Positions 1-6,274 of a DNA stretch of 10,185 nt are shown piece after piece (positions within the stretch are counted from its first letter, which is position 1; each line of letters begins with the position of its first letter). The notes below the pieces were generated by a model that was not told where the DNA came from, searched no databases, and saw only the letters and a list, made by a program, of their open reading frames with translations. The translations under genes and the position numbers were made by a program. The stretch comes from Candidatus Galligastranaerophilus gallistercoris (GTDB taxonomy: Bacteria; Cyanobacteriota; Vampirovibrionia; Gastranaerophilales; Gastranaerophilaceae), in assembly GCA_018710795.1 (NCBI GenBank), contig DVJH01000083.1, forward strand, positions 1-10,185. The letters are read 5' to 3'.

Positions 1-237
1 AAAAGCCATGGAATTAAGAGCGGAAGCTATGTTTTCAAATTCGCCCTCGGAATTGTATAAATATCTTTGAATGCTGTCTGCTATATATTTTGAAATTGTT
101 GTTGCGCCGTAATTTAACTCTCTTCTGACAGACTGCTGCGAAACGTTTGAGATTATGAGCCCGATTGTAACAAAAGGAACAATTACGGCAAACAAAATAA
201 CGATTAAAATTTGCTGAACAATTCTTAAACGCTTCAA
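1..237 (-). CDS. Membrane sensor protein, probable histidine kinase (N-terminal part only)
   Basis: I read 79 codons on the minus strand, running off the left edge with no stop. The start is TTG at 237-235. Its last base overlaps into the TGA stop of the response regulator (shared bases 234-237), and a GGAGGA ribosome binding site lies just upstream. No ATG is in frame until a late methionine near residue 78. The product begins MKRLRIVQQ, followed by a hydrophobic segment at about residues 7-29 that should cross the membrane. A polar stretch of at least 50 residues follows, probably the extracytoplasmic sensor domain (NYGATTISKYIADSIQRY region), as in many Cache-type sensor kinases. The kinase core lies outside the window, so the kinase call rests on gene order: a membrane protein translationally coupled to an OmpR-type regulator is usually its partner kinase. 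A chemoreceptor or diguanylate cyclase with the same N-terminal layout is not excluded. Confidence 0.7.
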   Translation of the reverse strand, partial: MKRLRIVQQILIVILFAVIVPFVTIGLIISNVSQQSVRRELNYGATTISKYIADSIQRYLYNSEGEFENIASALNSMAF

Positions 238-953
238 TCTTCCTCCAAAGACCCGAAAGGCGTCAGTTTATATCCGACGTTTGTTACCGTGTGCAGATAT
301 TTGGGGTTCCTTGAATCTTCTTCGATTTTTTGTCTTAATCCGCCCACATGGACCCTTACCATTCTTACATCCTCATCGGAGCCGTAACCCCAGACTTCAT
401 CCAGCAAGGTTGCAAGCGAAACGGGTTTATTTAAATGCTGCATAAGGCAATATAAAATTTCAAACTCGGTAGGAGTCAATTTAACTTTATTTTGAGCAAC
501 TATTGCCTCAAGCGAATCGGATAAAATTTCAATATCTCCCGCTCTTAAAATTTCTTTTTCGTTTGTCTCATTCTGCACTTCGTTATTTCTTCTTAAAAGC
601 GCCCTTATTCTAAGCAAAACTTCCTGTATTTCAAAAGGTTTAACAAGATAATCATCAGCTCCGCAGTCAAACCCTTCCGTTTTATCCTGTATGGAGCCTT
701 TTGCCGTAAGCATTAAAATGGGGACCTTGGGTTTTACCATTCTGATATTTTTGCAAACGTCATATCCGTTAATTTTCGGCATCATAACATCAAGAAGAAT
801 AAGGTCATAGTTATTCTCCAATGCTTTTTTAAGTGCAATTTCGCCGTCAGAGGCGCTGTCTGCTATATATCCCGATGATTGAATATCAAAAACGAGAAGC
901 TCCCTTATCTGATCGTCATCATCCGCTATCAATAACCTTTTATTTGTGTTCAT
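234..953 (-). CDS. OmpR/PhoB-family two-component response regulator
   Basis: The 239-residue product is full length for the family. The receiver domain spans about residues 5-122: acidic D11-D13 for metal binding, phosphorylatable D55 in LLDVMMP, switch T83, Y102 and invariant K105 in DDYLVKPF. A winged-helix DNA-binding domain spans about 137-233, with KLTPTEFEILYCL before the recognition-helix region RMVRVHVGGLRQKI and the closing wing (TVTNVGYKL). It should bind DNA as a phosphorylation-dependent dimer and control transcription in response to the adjacent membrane sensor. The ATG at 953 has a good ribosome binding site, AGGAAGA at 967-961 (minus strand), seven bases upstream. The gene overlaps the upstream NfeD-like gene by 14 bases and the downstream sensor gene by 4, so the three are almost certainly one transcript. 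The regulon cannot be inferred; resemblance to a specific cyanobacterial regulator (RpaA/RpaB/NblR type) is not strong enough for a symbol. Confidence 0.95.
   Translation of the reverse strand: MNTNKRLLIADDDDQIRELLVFDIQSSGYIADSASDGEIALKKALENNYDLILLDVMMPKINGYDVCKNIRMVKPKVPILMLTAKGSIQDKTEGFDCGADDYLVKPFEIQEVLLRIRALLRRNNEVQNETNEKEILRAGDIEILSDSLEAIVAQNKVKLTPTEFEILYCLMQHLNKPVSLATLLDEVWGYGSDEDVRMVRVHVGGLRQKIEEDSRNPKYLHTVTNVGYKLTPFGSLEED
241..246 (-). promoter_or_regulatory. Ribosome binding site supporting a TTG start
   Basis: Minus-strand GGAGGA lies inside the last codons of the response regulator gene and ends 3 bases before the TTG at 237. It is the strongest Shine-Dalgarno-like sequence near this junction and is the main reason for choosing the TTG as start of the downstream sensor gene. 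The spacing is slightly short. Confidence 0.6.
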
Positions 954-1188
954 TACTGCTTCTTCCTTTGAGTTTATTTTTTATGTACGGTTTAATCGCA
1001 AAAAATAAAACCGGCATAAAAACAAAAAACGTTATAATCTGCGCCGGAATATTTTCGGGATATTTAAATGCAATAACCGCAGCAAACAAAAGCGCGCCAG
1101 CCAAAACCAAAGGCAGCGTCCTGAGTGTGATTAGTTCCGCAAAGATAAATATAAACCCTGCAATTGTCCAATATTGATACGGCTCCAT
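940..1188 (-). CDS. Short NfeD-like membrane protein lacking the OB-fold domain
   Basis: The product has 82 residues and is mostly hydrophobic, with three likely membrane helices at about residues 5-22, 24-41 and 46-66 and a basic, polar tail (KPYIKNKLKGRSSNEHK). The beginning, Y-x-Y-W-T-I-A-G followed by a hydrophobic run and a conserved-looking glutamate in AELIT, resembles the N-terminal membrane domain of NfeD proteins. NfeD proteins act with stomatin/flotillin-type partners and normally carry a C-terminal OB-fold after the helices; here the protein ends where that domain would begin. No frameshift remnant is visible because the response regulator starts inside its last codons. The ATG at 1188 follows an AAGGGGGAT ribosome binding site at a spacing of 7, and a good promoter lies just upstream. 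It is the first gene of the two-component operon, so it may modulate the sensor (inference). The family call is moderate because membrane segments alone are weak evidence. Confidence 0.7.
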   Translation of the reverse strand: MEPYQYWTIAGFIFIFAELITLRTLPLVLAGALLFAAVIAFKYPENIPAQIITFFVFMPVLFFAIKPYIKNKLKGRSSNEHK

Positions 1189-1218
1189 TAAAAATCCCCC
1201 TTGGAAAACTTAATTTCC

Positions 1219-1247
1219 ATGGTATGTTTTTAAGGTCATATTGTCAA
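1219..1247 (-). promoter_or_regulatory. Sigma-70-type promoter for the NfeD-like/two-component operon
   Basis: On the minus strand a perfect -35 hexamer TTGACA (1247-1242) is followed after exactly 17 bases by TACCAT (1224-1219), a 4-of-6 match to the -10 consensus. Transcription would begin near 1212, giving a leader of about 24 bases that contains the AAGGGGG ribosome binding site. The -35 directly abuts the T-run of the terminator of the upstream gene. Confidence 0.6.
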
Positions 1248-1248
1248 C

Positions 1249-1277
1249 AAAAAAGCCTTATTGTATTTACAAAGCTT
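1249..1277 (-). terminator. Weak candidate intrinsic terminator of the FAD dehydrogenase gene
   Basis: Read on the minus strand, AAGC starting in the stop codon can pair with GCTT at 1256-1253. An inner TTGT/ACAA pairing sits above it, and six T's follow (1254-1249). The stem is short and has a bulge of three bases, so efficiency is uncertain. The position, right after the stop and before the next promoter, fits. Confidence 0.4.
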
Positions 1278-2652
1278 ATCTTGAAGCCATAACCCTTGCA
1301 CAGTGTACGCCTGAAGCGGAAGCCTGCATCAGACCTCTTGTAACGCCCGCACCGTCGCCGATTGCAAAAAGGTTTTTGATTTCTTTTGATTCAAGCTCTT
1401 TTGTTAATTTGGGACGTGCCGAGTAGAATTTAACTTCAACACCGTATAAAAGCGTATACCTTGAAGCAACACCCGGCGCAATTTTATCGAGAGCATAAAG
1501 CATTTCAATTATGCTTAATAACTGTCTGTAAGGTAAAACAAGACTTAAATCTCCAGGCATGGCACACTCTAGTGTCGGTTTTATTATGCTTTCTCTTATT
1601 CTGTCAGGCGTTGAGCGCTTGCCGTCCAACAGGTCGCCGAATCTTTGAACCAAAATTCCGCCGCCCGAGAGCATATTTGCTAAACTTGCAACATGCTGCC
1701 CGTATGTAATTGGTTCTTTAAAGGGTTCGGTGAATTTTTTAGACACAAGAAGCGCAAAATTGGTATTCTGCGTTTTTTTGTCGGCATAGCTGTGGCCGTT
1801 TACCGTTTGAATGCCGTTATAATTCTCGGAAACCACTTCGCCGTTGGGGTTCATACAGAATGTTCTTACCTCATCGCCGAATGTGGGGGAATAATAAATC
1901 AATTTTGATTCATATAATCTTGAAGTAATGGGTTCCATTACCGCAGCGGGCAGCTCCACTCTGACGCCGACATCTACCGCATTATTTATCAATTCCACAC
2001 CGTTTTTGATTAATTCTTTTGAAAACCAATCGGCGCCTTCTCTCCCCGGTGCCACAACGACATACTCGGCATCTATTTTTGTTCCGTCTGAAAGCGTAAA
2101 ACCTTTGATTTTATTGTTTTCAATATCCAGTTTATCAACCGTTTTATTGTTTATGATTTCAATCTTATCTTCAAGATAATCCTGCATATGTTTTAAAACA
2201 TGGAGCGATTTTTCCGTTCCCAAATGTCTTACGGGGGAATGAACCAGCTTTAATTCTGCCAGAGTCGCCGCACGCTCGATATCCGCAAATTCGCTTCTGT
2301 TTCTTCCGTATACGACTTCGGTTGCGCCATGTTCCAGATAAATATCGTCGCAATATTGAATTAAATTTTCAACATCACCAAAGCTCATATAATCAACAAG
2401 GTGCCCGCCGACATCGGGTGTTAAAGTTAATTTACCGTCCGAAAAAGCGCCTGCACCGCCCCAGCCGCATAATAATCCGCAGGTTTTGCATGAAGGACAG
2501 CTTTTATATCCTTCCCTTAAAAGGCAGACTCTTTTTTCAATTCTTGCGCCTTTTTCAATTAAAACAACTTTCCACTCGGGTTTTAATTTAACAATCTCAA
2601 GAGCCGTAAAAATCCCCGCAGGGCCTGCGCCTATTATTGCAACATTGTACAT
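1276..2652 (-). CDS. FAD-dependent dehydrogenase, COG2509 type
   Basis: With the ATG at 2652 the product has 458 residues. It opens directly on a Rossmann strand with the dinucleotide motif GAGPAG (residues 8-13) and an acidic LIEKG end of the second strand, which binds the FAD ribose. A cysteine cluster C52-x2-C55-x2-C58-x3-C62 precedes the family-typical GWGGAGAFSDGKL segment (about 63-75). Near the C-terminus, LFAIGDGAGVTRGL (about 428-441) is the second FAD-contacting GD motif. These mark the COG2509 'uncharacterised FAD-dependent dehydrogenase' family, cytoplasmic flavoproteins of unknown substrate. A TTG 18 bases further upstream (2670) would add six residues, but it has no ribosome binding site, whereas a GAGG at 2668-2665 precedes the ATG at a somewhat long spacing. 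The gene stands alone, divergent from clpP, with a possible terminator after it. No bases look damaged. Confidence 0.88.
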   Translation of the reverse strand: MYNVAIIGAGPAGIFTALEIVKLKPEWKVVLIEKGARIEKRVCLLREGYKSCPSCKTCGLLCGWGGAGAFSDGKLTLTPDVGGHLVDYMSFGDVENLIQYCDDIYLEHGATEVVYGRNRSEFADIERAATLAELKLVHSPVRHLGTEKSLHVLKHMQDYLEDKIEIINNKTVDKLDIENNKIKGFTLSDGTKIDAEYVVVAPGREGADWFSKELIKNGVELINNAVDVGVRVELPAAVMEPITSRLYESKLIYYSPTFGDEVRTFCMNPNGEVVSENYNGIQTVNGHSYADKKTQNTNFALLVSKKFTEPFKEPITYGQHVASLANMLSGGGILVQRFGDLLDGKRSTPDRIRESIIKPTLECAMPGDLSLVLPYRQLLSIIEMLYALDKIAPGVASRYTLLYGVEVKFYSARPKLTKELESKEIKNLFAIGDGAGVTRGLMQASASGVHCARVMASR

Positions 2653-2739
2653 ATTCGTATATAACCTCAATTTTACATATCAACAAACCAATACAGTTTA
2701 ATATGAACATAAAGTATTTTAAATATTTTGATGTATTTT

Positions 2740-2770
2740 TTTACAATTTATAAACTTTTTGTTATATAAT
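2740..2770 (+). promoter_or_regulatory. Probable promoter of clpP
   Basis: TTTACA at 2740-2745 resembles a -35 element, and TATATAAT at 2763-2770 supplies a -10 (TATATA at 17-base spacing, or a perfect TATAAT at 19). The stretch is very AT-rich. The predicted start near 2777 gives a leader of about 20 bases ending in GGAGA at 2786-2790 and the ATG at 2796. Confidence 0.55.
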
Positions 2771-2795
2771 TTGCTTAAAATAAGCGGAGATTTTT

Positions 2796-3395
2796 ATGAA
2801 CGAATACAAGATTATTGACTATGTTCCGACCGTAATTGAAGCATCATCAAGAGGAGAGAGGGCGTTTGACATTTTTTCAAGACTGCTGAGAGAAAGAATT
2901 ATTTTCTTAGGTTCCGAAATTGATGACGATGTTGCAAATTCAATTGTTGCCCAGCTTCTTTTATTGGACTCCGAAAATCCGGATAAAGACATTATGCTTT
3001 ATATAAATTCCCCGGGCGGCGTCATTACCGCAGGTATGGCAATTTATGACACAATGAAATTAATCAAAGCGGATGTTTCGACAATTTGTCTCGGCGATGC
3101 CGCTTCAATGGGTGCATTTTTATTATCTGCTGGAACAAAAGGCAAACGCCTTGCGCTTCCCAATGCAAGAATTATGATTCACCAGCCTTTAGGCGGCGCC
3201 AAAGGACAGGCAACAGACATTGAAATCGAAGCAAAAGAAATTTTAAGAATGAAAACAATGCTCTCAACCCTTATGGCGGAACACACGGGGCAGACGGTCG
3301 AAAAAATCAAACAGGACACCGAAAGAGATAACTTTATGACGGCAAAAGAAGCCCTTGAATACGGACTGATTGATAAAGTCGTAGAAAAAATATAA
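2796..3395 (+). CDS. clpP: ATP-dependent Clp protease proteolytic subunit ClpP
   Basis: The product has 199 residues, the usual ClpP length. The catalytic triad is complete: S104 in DAASMGAFLL, H129 in IMIHQP and D178 in ERDNFM. Other family marks are the LYINSPGG strand (68-75) with oxyanion-hole glycines, the G-T-K-G-K-R-L-A-L-P-N loop, the HQPLGGAKGQATDI handle segment and the ending YGLIDKVV. ClpP forms a cytoplasmic tetradecamer that degrades substrates unfolded by ClpX, ClpA or ClpC. The first residues (PTVIEASSRGERAFDIFSRL) match the axial-loop region, so the ATG at 2796 with GGAGA five bases upstream is secure. The residue before AAS is D101, where Q, M or L is common. No clpX or tig gene is adjacent; the gene has its own promoter and a strong terminator and looks monocistronic. 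Since many related bacteria carry several ClpP paralogues, which one this is cannot be told here. Confidence 0.97.
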   Translation: MNEYKIIDYVPTVIEASSRGERAFDIFSRLLRERIIFLGSEIDDDVANSIVAQLLLLDSENPDKDIMLYINSPGGVITAGMAIYDTMKLIKADVSTICLGDAASMGAFLLSAGTKGKRLALPNARIMIHQPLGGAKGQATDIEIEAKEILRMKTMLSTLMAEHTGQTVEKIKQDTERDNFMTAKEALEYGLIDKVVEKI

Positions 3396-3412
3396 TTAAA
3401 ACAAACAATTAT

Positions 3413-3440
3413 AAAAAGCGCCCTTAACCGGGCGCTTTTT
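3413..3440 (+). terminator. Intrinsic terminator after clpP
   Basis: A perfect hairpin has stem GCGCCC (3418-3423) pairing with GGGCGC (3430-3435) around loop TTAACC. It is extended by five A-T pairs (A's 3413-3417, T's 3436-3440) and continues into a T-rich tail. It lies 18 bases after the clpP stop. The A-run on the left makes it potentially active in both directions. Confidence 0.93.
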
Positions 3441-3466
3441 ATTTATTTTCTGTTTCATATAAACGG

Positions 3467-3515
3467 TTGATTTTTAGGGTGCACAGGCGATAAATCAAAA
3501 ATTTTTTGCGATAAT
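3467..3515 (+). promoter_or_regulatory. Tentative promoter region of the TPR/GGDEF operon
   Basis: Two alternatives overlap: TTGATT (3467-3472) with GATAAA (3489-3494) at 16 bases, or an extended -10 TGCGATAAT (3507-3515) without a clear -35. A 7-base inverted repeat, TTGATTT at 3467-3473 and AAATCAA at 3492-3498, brackets the palindrome GTGCAC (3479-3484) and could be a regulator site. Placement is supported mainly by lying between the clpP terminator and the ATG at 3543. Confidence 0.35.
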
Positions 3516-3542
3516 TAAATTACCCGAATATGGATTGTTAAA

Positions 3543-5177
3543 ATGGCAGAAAAAATTTTAGAGGAAACCGACCTTAAAAAAATCCCCGAAACAAAACTTG
3601 AGATGGCAACAAAATACCATCAGGAATTTTTGTTAAAATCATCGGGCGAAGATTTAATTAATGCAATTGATTGCTATATTGAAGCAATTAAAGAAAACCC
3701 GGATGAAGCAAGCGCATATTACAGACTTGCGGTATTAATGTATGAAAATAAACAAATCGGATTAGACGGCGCCATAGAACAATGCAGAAGGGCTGTTCAG
3801 CTGGATGAAAAAAACCCTGACGCCAGAATGTATTTAGGGTATTTTTTATCAATTAAAGGTAAAAAAGAAGAAGCAAAAGAAGAACTGAAAAAAGCCGTTA
3901 AGTTAAGTCCGAAAAATTCATCGAGAACAAAGTTTTTAATGGCATTAGAACTGCTTGAAAAAGGAAATATTTTTAATACTGCAAAAGGAATGTATTATAT
4001 CCTTCAGGCGTCAATGACAAGTCTTTTTGACAAAGCGGCGCTCAGAATGTTTATAAAAAGCCTTTTAACCGACATTAAGTATATTCAATATAATGCATTG
4101 GGAAAAATTCTTGAAAAATTTAAACTCGACAAAGACGCATACAATATCTATTCAAATGCGCTTGACGAAACAAAAAATGCACCCGAATTTTACGAAAAAA
4201 TGGCAAAAATTGCAATTAAAAAACATCGACCGACGGTTGCACTGCAATGTTTTGAAAATGCAAGCAAATTATCAAATAATCACCCCGAAAAATTAATCAA
4301 CACAATTGAATTCATGCAGGAAGCATATCCTGAAAAAATTGACGAATTAATTGATTATTATAACCTTCTTGTCGTAAAATTACCTGAATTTTCAAGACCT
4401 TATTATGAATTAGGGCATCTTTATCTTAAAAAAGAAGATTACATAAACGCCTCAAACGCATTTAGAATGGCATTGGATTACGACAAAGAAAATCCGTTTT
4501 ATTTAAACTCTCTTGCGTTTACCTATGTACAATTGGAACAATACAATACGGCAGTTGAGCTTTATAAAAAAGCAATCGAAAAAAACCCCGACAACGAATG
4601 GACATCCGTTGTTGCACAGGCGCTTGCCGCCATTTACTATAAAATCAATAATGACTATGAAGCGGCAATTGCCGTTTTAGAATACGCTCTTACCTTAACA
4701 AAAGAAAAAGGTCCGATATATACGCTCTTTGGAGATATTTATTTTGACGACAACAACATGGACCAATCAATTAAATATTACAATATGGCACTATTGGACG
4801 GCATAAAAGATCCTAAAATGTATTCAAGACTTGCAATGGCATACTGGGAAAAAAATTCGATTCAAGATGCAATAGATTGCTACAATCTTGCAATTGAGAC
4901 GGATGAAAACTATGACATTGCCCACAACAACCTCGGTGTCATATACTTAGACAGTATAAAAGATTATGAAAGAGCGCTGATGTGCTTTGCAAACGCGGTA
5001 GACCTCAATCCTTCATATATGCTTGCGCATTTTAATTTGGGAAGGTGCTATGCCGAATTAAACAGAAAAGTTGAGGCCGCAACCGAATTTCAAAAAGCGA
5101 TAGATTTAAACAGAATACATCCCGAAATAGACGAAGAAATCATACAAGAAAAACTATATAAATTATTTGAAACATGA
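3543..5177 (+). CDS. Large soluble tetratricopeptide-repeat (TPR) protein
   Basis: The 544-residue product has no signal peptide or membrane segment and consists almost entirely of TPR helices. Clear 34-residue repeats, with the G/A-x-x-Y and A-x-x-x-Y/F-x-x-A-L/I-x-x-x-P patterns, start near residues 56, 92, 285, 319, 356, 391, 424, 458 and 493. A less regular helical stretch at about 130-280 probably holds degenerate repeats. TPR arrays form superhelical scaffolds for protein binding, so it is likely a cytoplasmic adaptor; the partner is unknown. The ATG at 3543 has only a weak ribosome binding site (GGAT). The stop overlaps the next ATG in ATGA (5174-5177), showing translational coupling to a second TPR protein and then a diguanylate cyclase. 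Specific cyanobacterial TPR factors such as Ycf3 are much shorter, so I give no symbol. Confidence 0.9.
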   Translation: MAEKILEETDLKKIPETKLEMATKYHQEFLLKSSGEDLINAIDCYIEAIKENPDEASAYYRLAVLMYENKQIGLDGAIEQCRRAVQLDEKNPDARMYLGYFLSIKGKKEEAKEELKKAVKLSPKNSSRTKFLMALELLEKGNIFNTAKGMYYILQASMTSLFDKAALRMFIKSLLTDIKYIQYNALGKILEKFKLDKDAYNIYSNALDETKNAPEFYEKMAKIAIKKHRPTVALQCFENASKLSNNHPEKLINTIEFMQEAYPEKIDELIDYYNLLVVKLPEFSRPYYELGHLYLKKEDYINASNAFRMALDYDKENPFYLNSLAFTYVQLEQYNTAVELYKKAIEKNPDNEWTSVVAQALAAIYYKINNDYEAAIAVLEYALTLTKEKGPIYTLFGDIYFDDNNMDQSIKYYNMALLDGIKDPKMYSRLAMAYWEKNSIQDAIDCYNLAIETDENYDIAHNNLGVIYLDSIKDYERALMCFANAVDLNPSYMLAHFNLGRCYAELNRKVEAATEFQKAIDLNRIHPEIDEEIIQEKLYKLFET

Positions 5178-6274
5178 AACAATTTTTAAAAAAATTTTTT
5201 GAATTTTTTAAAAACACAACAGTAAGAGTAATCTCGCTCTTGCTGATTTTGTGTTTAATAGGAGGATACTTCGTTTTCCCCGAATTTTATAAAGCGCAAT
5301 GGCATAAAATACAAAGCTTTTATTACGTATATCAGGGAGATAAAGCCTATAAAAGAGGCAAACCTCAGGAAGCAATCAACAACTACACAAAAGCGCTTGA
5401 GCTCCACCCTAAACATGTTAAAGCAAGATATAATCTTGCAAATTTATACGTTGCGTATGAAGACTATTATTCCGCACTTGAAAATTATGAAAAAGCACTT
5501 GAATTAAAACCGAACTTTATGACCGCAAGAATAGACTATGCAATTGTATTATCGGAAGCAACCTTCAACTATGACAAAGCAATCAAAGAATATGACACGG
5601 CAATTGAAAAAGCGCCCGGATGGATGTATATACCTTTTATTATAGATAACAAGAAAACTTATAAATACAATAAAGGCGTTGCATATTATAATCAAGGGCT
5701 TGCCTGGAGGGGAAAATCGCTTTTGTACGGCGAAGAACCTTATAAAACAAGAAAATATTTAATAAACGCAATAAATTCATACGAAAAAGCGCTAAAAACC
5801 CTTAAAGAATACGATGTTCACTATAACTTAGGCATTGCAAACCAATTATTAAGAAGAAATTATGCTGCGGGAAGAAACTATTGCAAAGCAATTGAAAAAG
5901 AACCGATGAATTATGAAGCACACTATAACCTTGCAATTCTGTTAAAATCAATGAAAAAATACTCGGGAAGCGCCGAAGAATTTATAAAAGCGGGGCTTTT
6001 ACTGGACGCAAAAGGCGACGGTAATAAAACAAGATACATCTATGACGTCTTAAATGAAGTTAACCAGAAGCTCGCGCTTGAAGATGAGTATCAAAATCTT
6101 GTTCAAAAATTAAACGAAGAAGAAATCAACGAAGGAAAAGTTACATACATTGGCGGCAAACTGGTTATAACGGAAGAATTTGACAAAGCAATGCTGAAAA
6201 ACTTTAAAACATGTTCAAACAAAGAAATGTTTTACAACGAAGAAGATTTGGAAACCTTAGATGAAATCGAGTGA
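5174..6274 (+). CDS. Membrane-anchored TPR protein
   Basis: The product has 366 residues. A basic start (KQFLKKFFEFFKNTTVR) is followed by one hydrophobic segment at about residues 18-36. This is an uncleaved signal anchor by appearance, with no lipobox cysteine and no clear cleavage site. By the positive-inside rule the remainder would lie outside the cytoplasm. TPR units begin near residues 51, 85, 119, 165, 213 and 247; the best are AINNYTKALELHPKHVKARY and the following repeat. The last 70 residues are not TPR and end in an acidic tail (NEEDLETLDEIE). The start codon overlaps the stop of the preceding TPR gene in ATGA, and its own end overlaps the GGDEF gene by 14 bases, so the three proteins are probably made together in fixed proportion. 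A role as envelope scaffold or sensor linked to c-di-GMP synthesis is inference. No ribosome binding site separate from coupling is obvious. Confidence 0.88.
   Translation: MKQFLKKFFEFFKNTTVRVISLLLILCLIGGYFVFPEFYKAQWHKIQSFYYVYQGDKAYKRGKPQEAINNYTKALELHPKHVKARYNLANLYVAYEDYYSALENYEKALELKPNFMTARIDYAIVLSEATFNYDKAIKEYDTAIEKAPGWMYIPFIIDNKKTYKYNKGVAYYNQGLAWRGKSLLYGEEPYKTRKYLINAINSYEKALKTLKEYDVHYNLGIANQLLRRNYAAGRNYCKAIEKEPMNYEAHYNLAILLKSMKKYSGSAEEFIKAGLLLDAKGDGNKTRYIYDVLNEVNQKLALEDEYQNLVQKLNEEEINEGKVTYIGGKLVITEEFDKAMLKNFKTCSNKEMFYNEEDLETLDEIE

Noticed and set aside
833..1177. Plus-strand open frame of 114 codons
   Set aside because: It lies wholly antisense to the response regulator and NfeD-like genes, both of which have family features, ribosome binding sites and operon logic. 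Its product shows no recognisable domain.
2653..2670. TTG start giving a six-residue longer dehydrogenase
   Set aside because: No ribosome binding site precedes the TTG. The shorter form begins right at the FAD-binding strand as family members usually do.
1241..2701. Several plus-strand open frames opposite the dehydrogenase gene
   Set aside because: They are antisense shadows of a gene with clear FAD-binding motifs at both ends. None has a convincing start region or a plausible product.
3441..3542. Possible c-di-GMP riboswitch before the TPR/GGDEF operon
   Set aside because: The gap is only about 100 bases, and I see neither the GEMM-type conserved core nor paired helices beyond a short inverted repeat.
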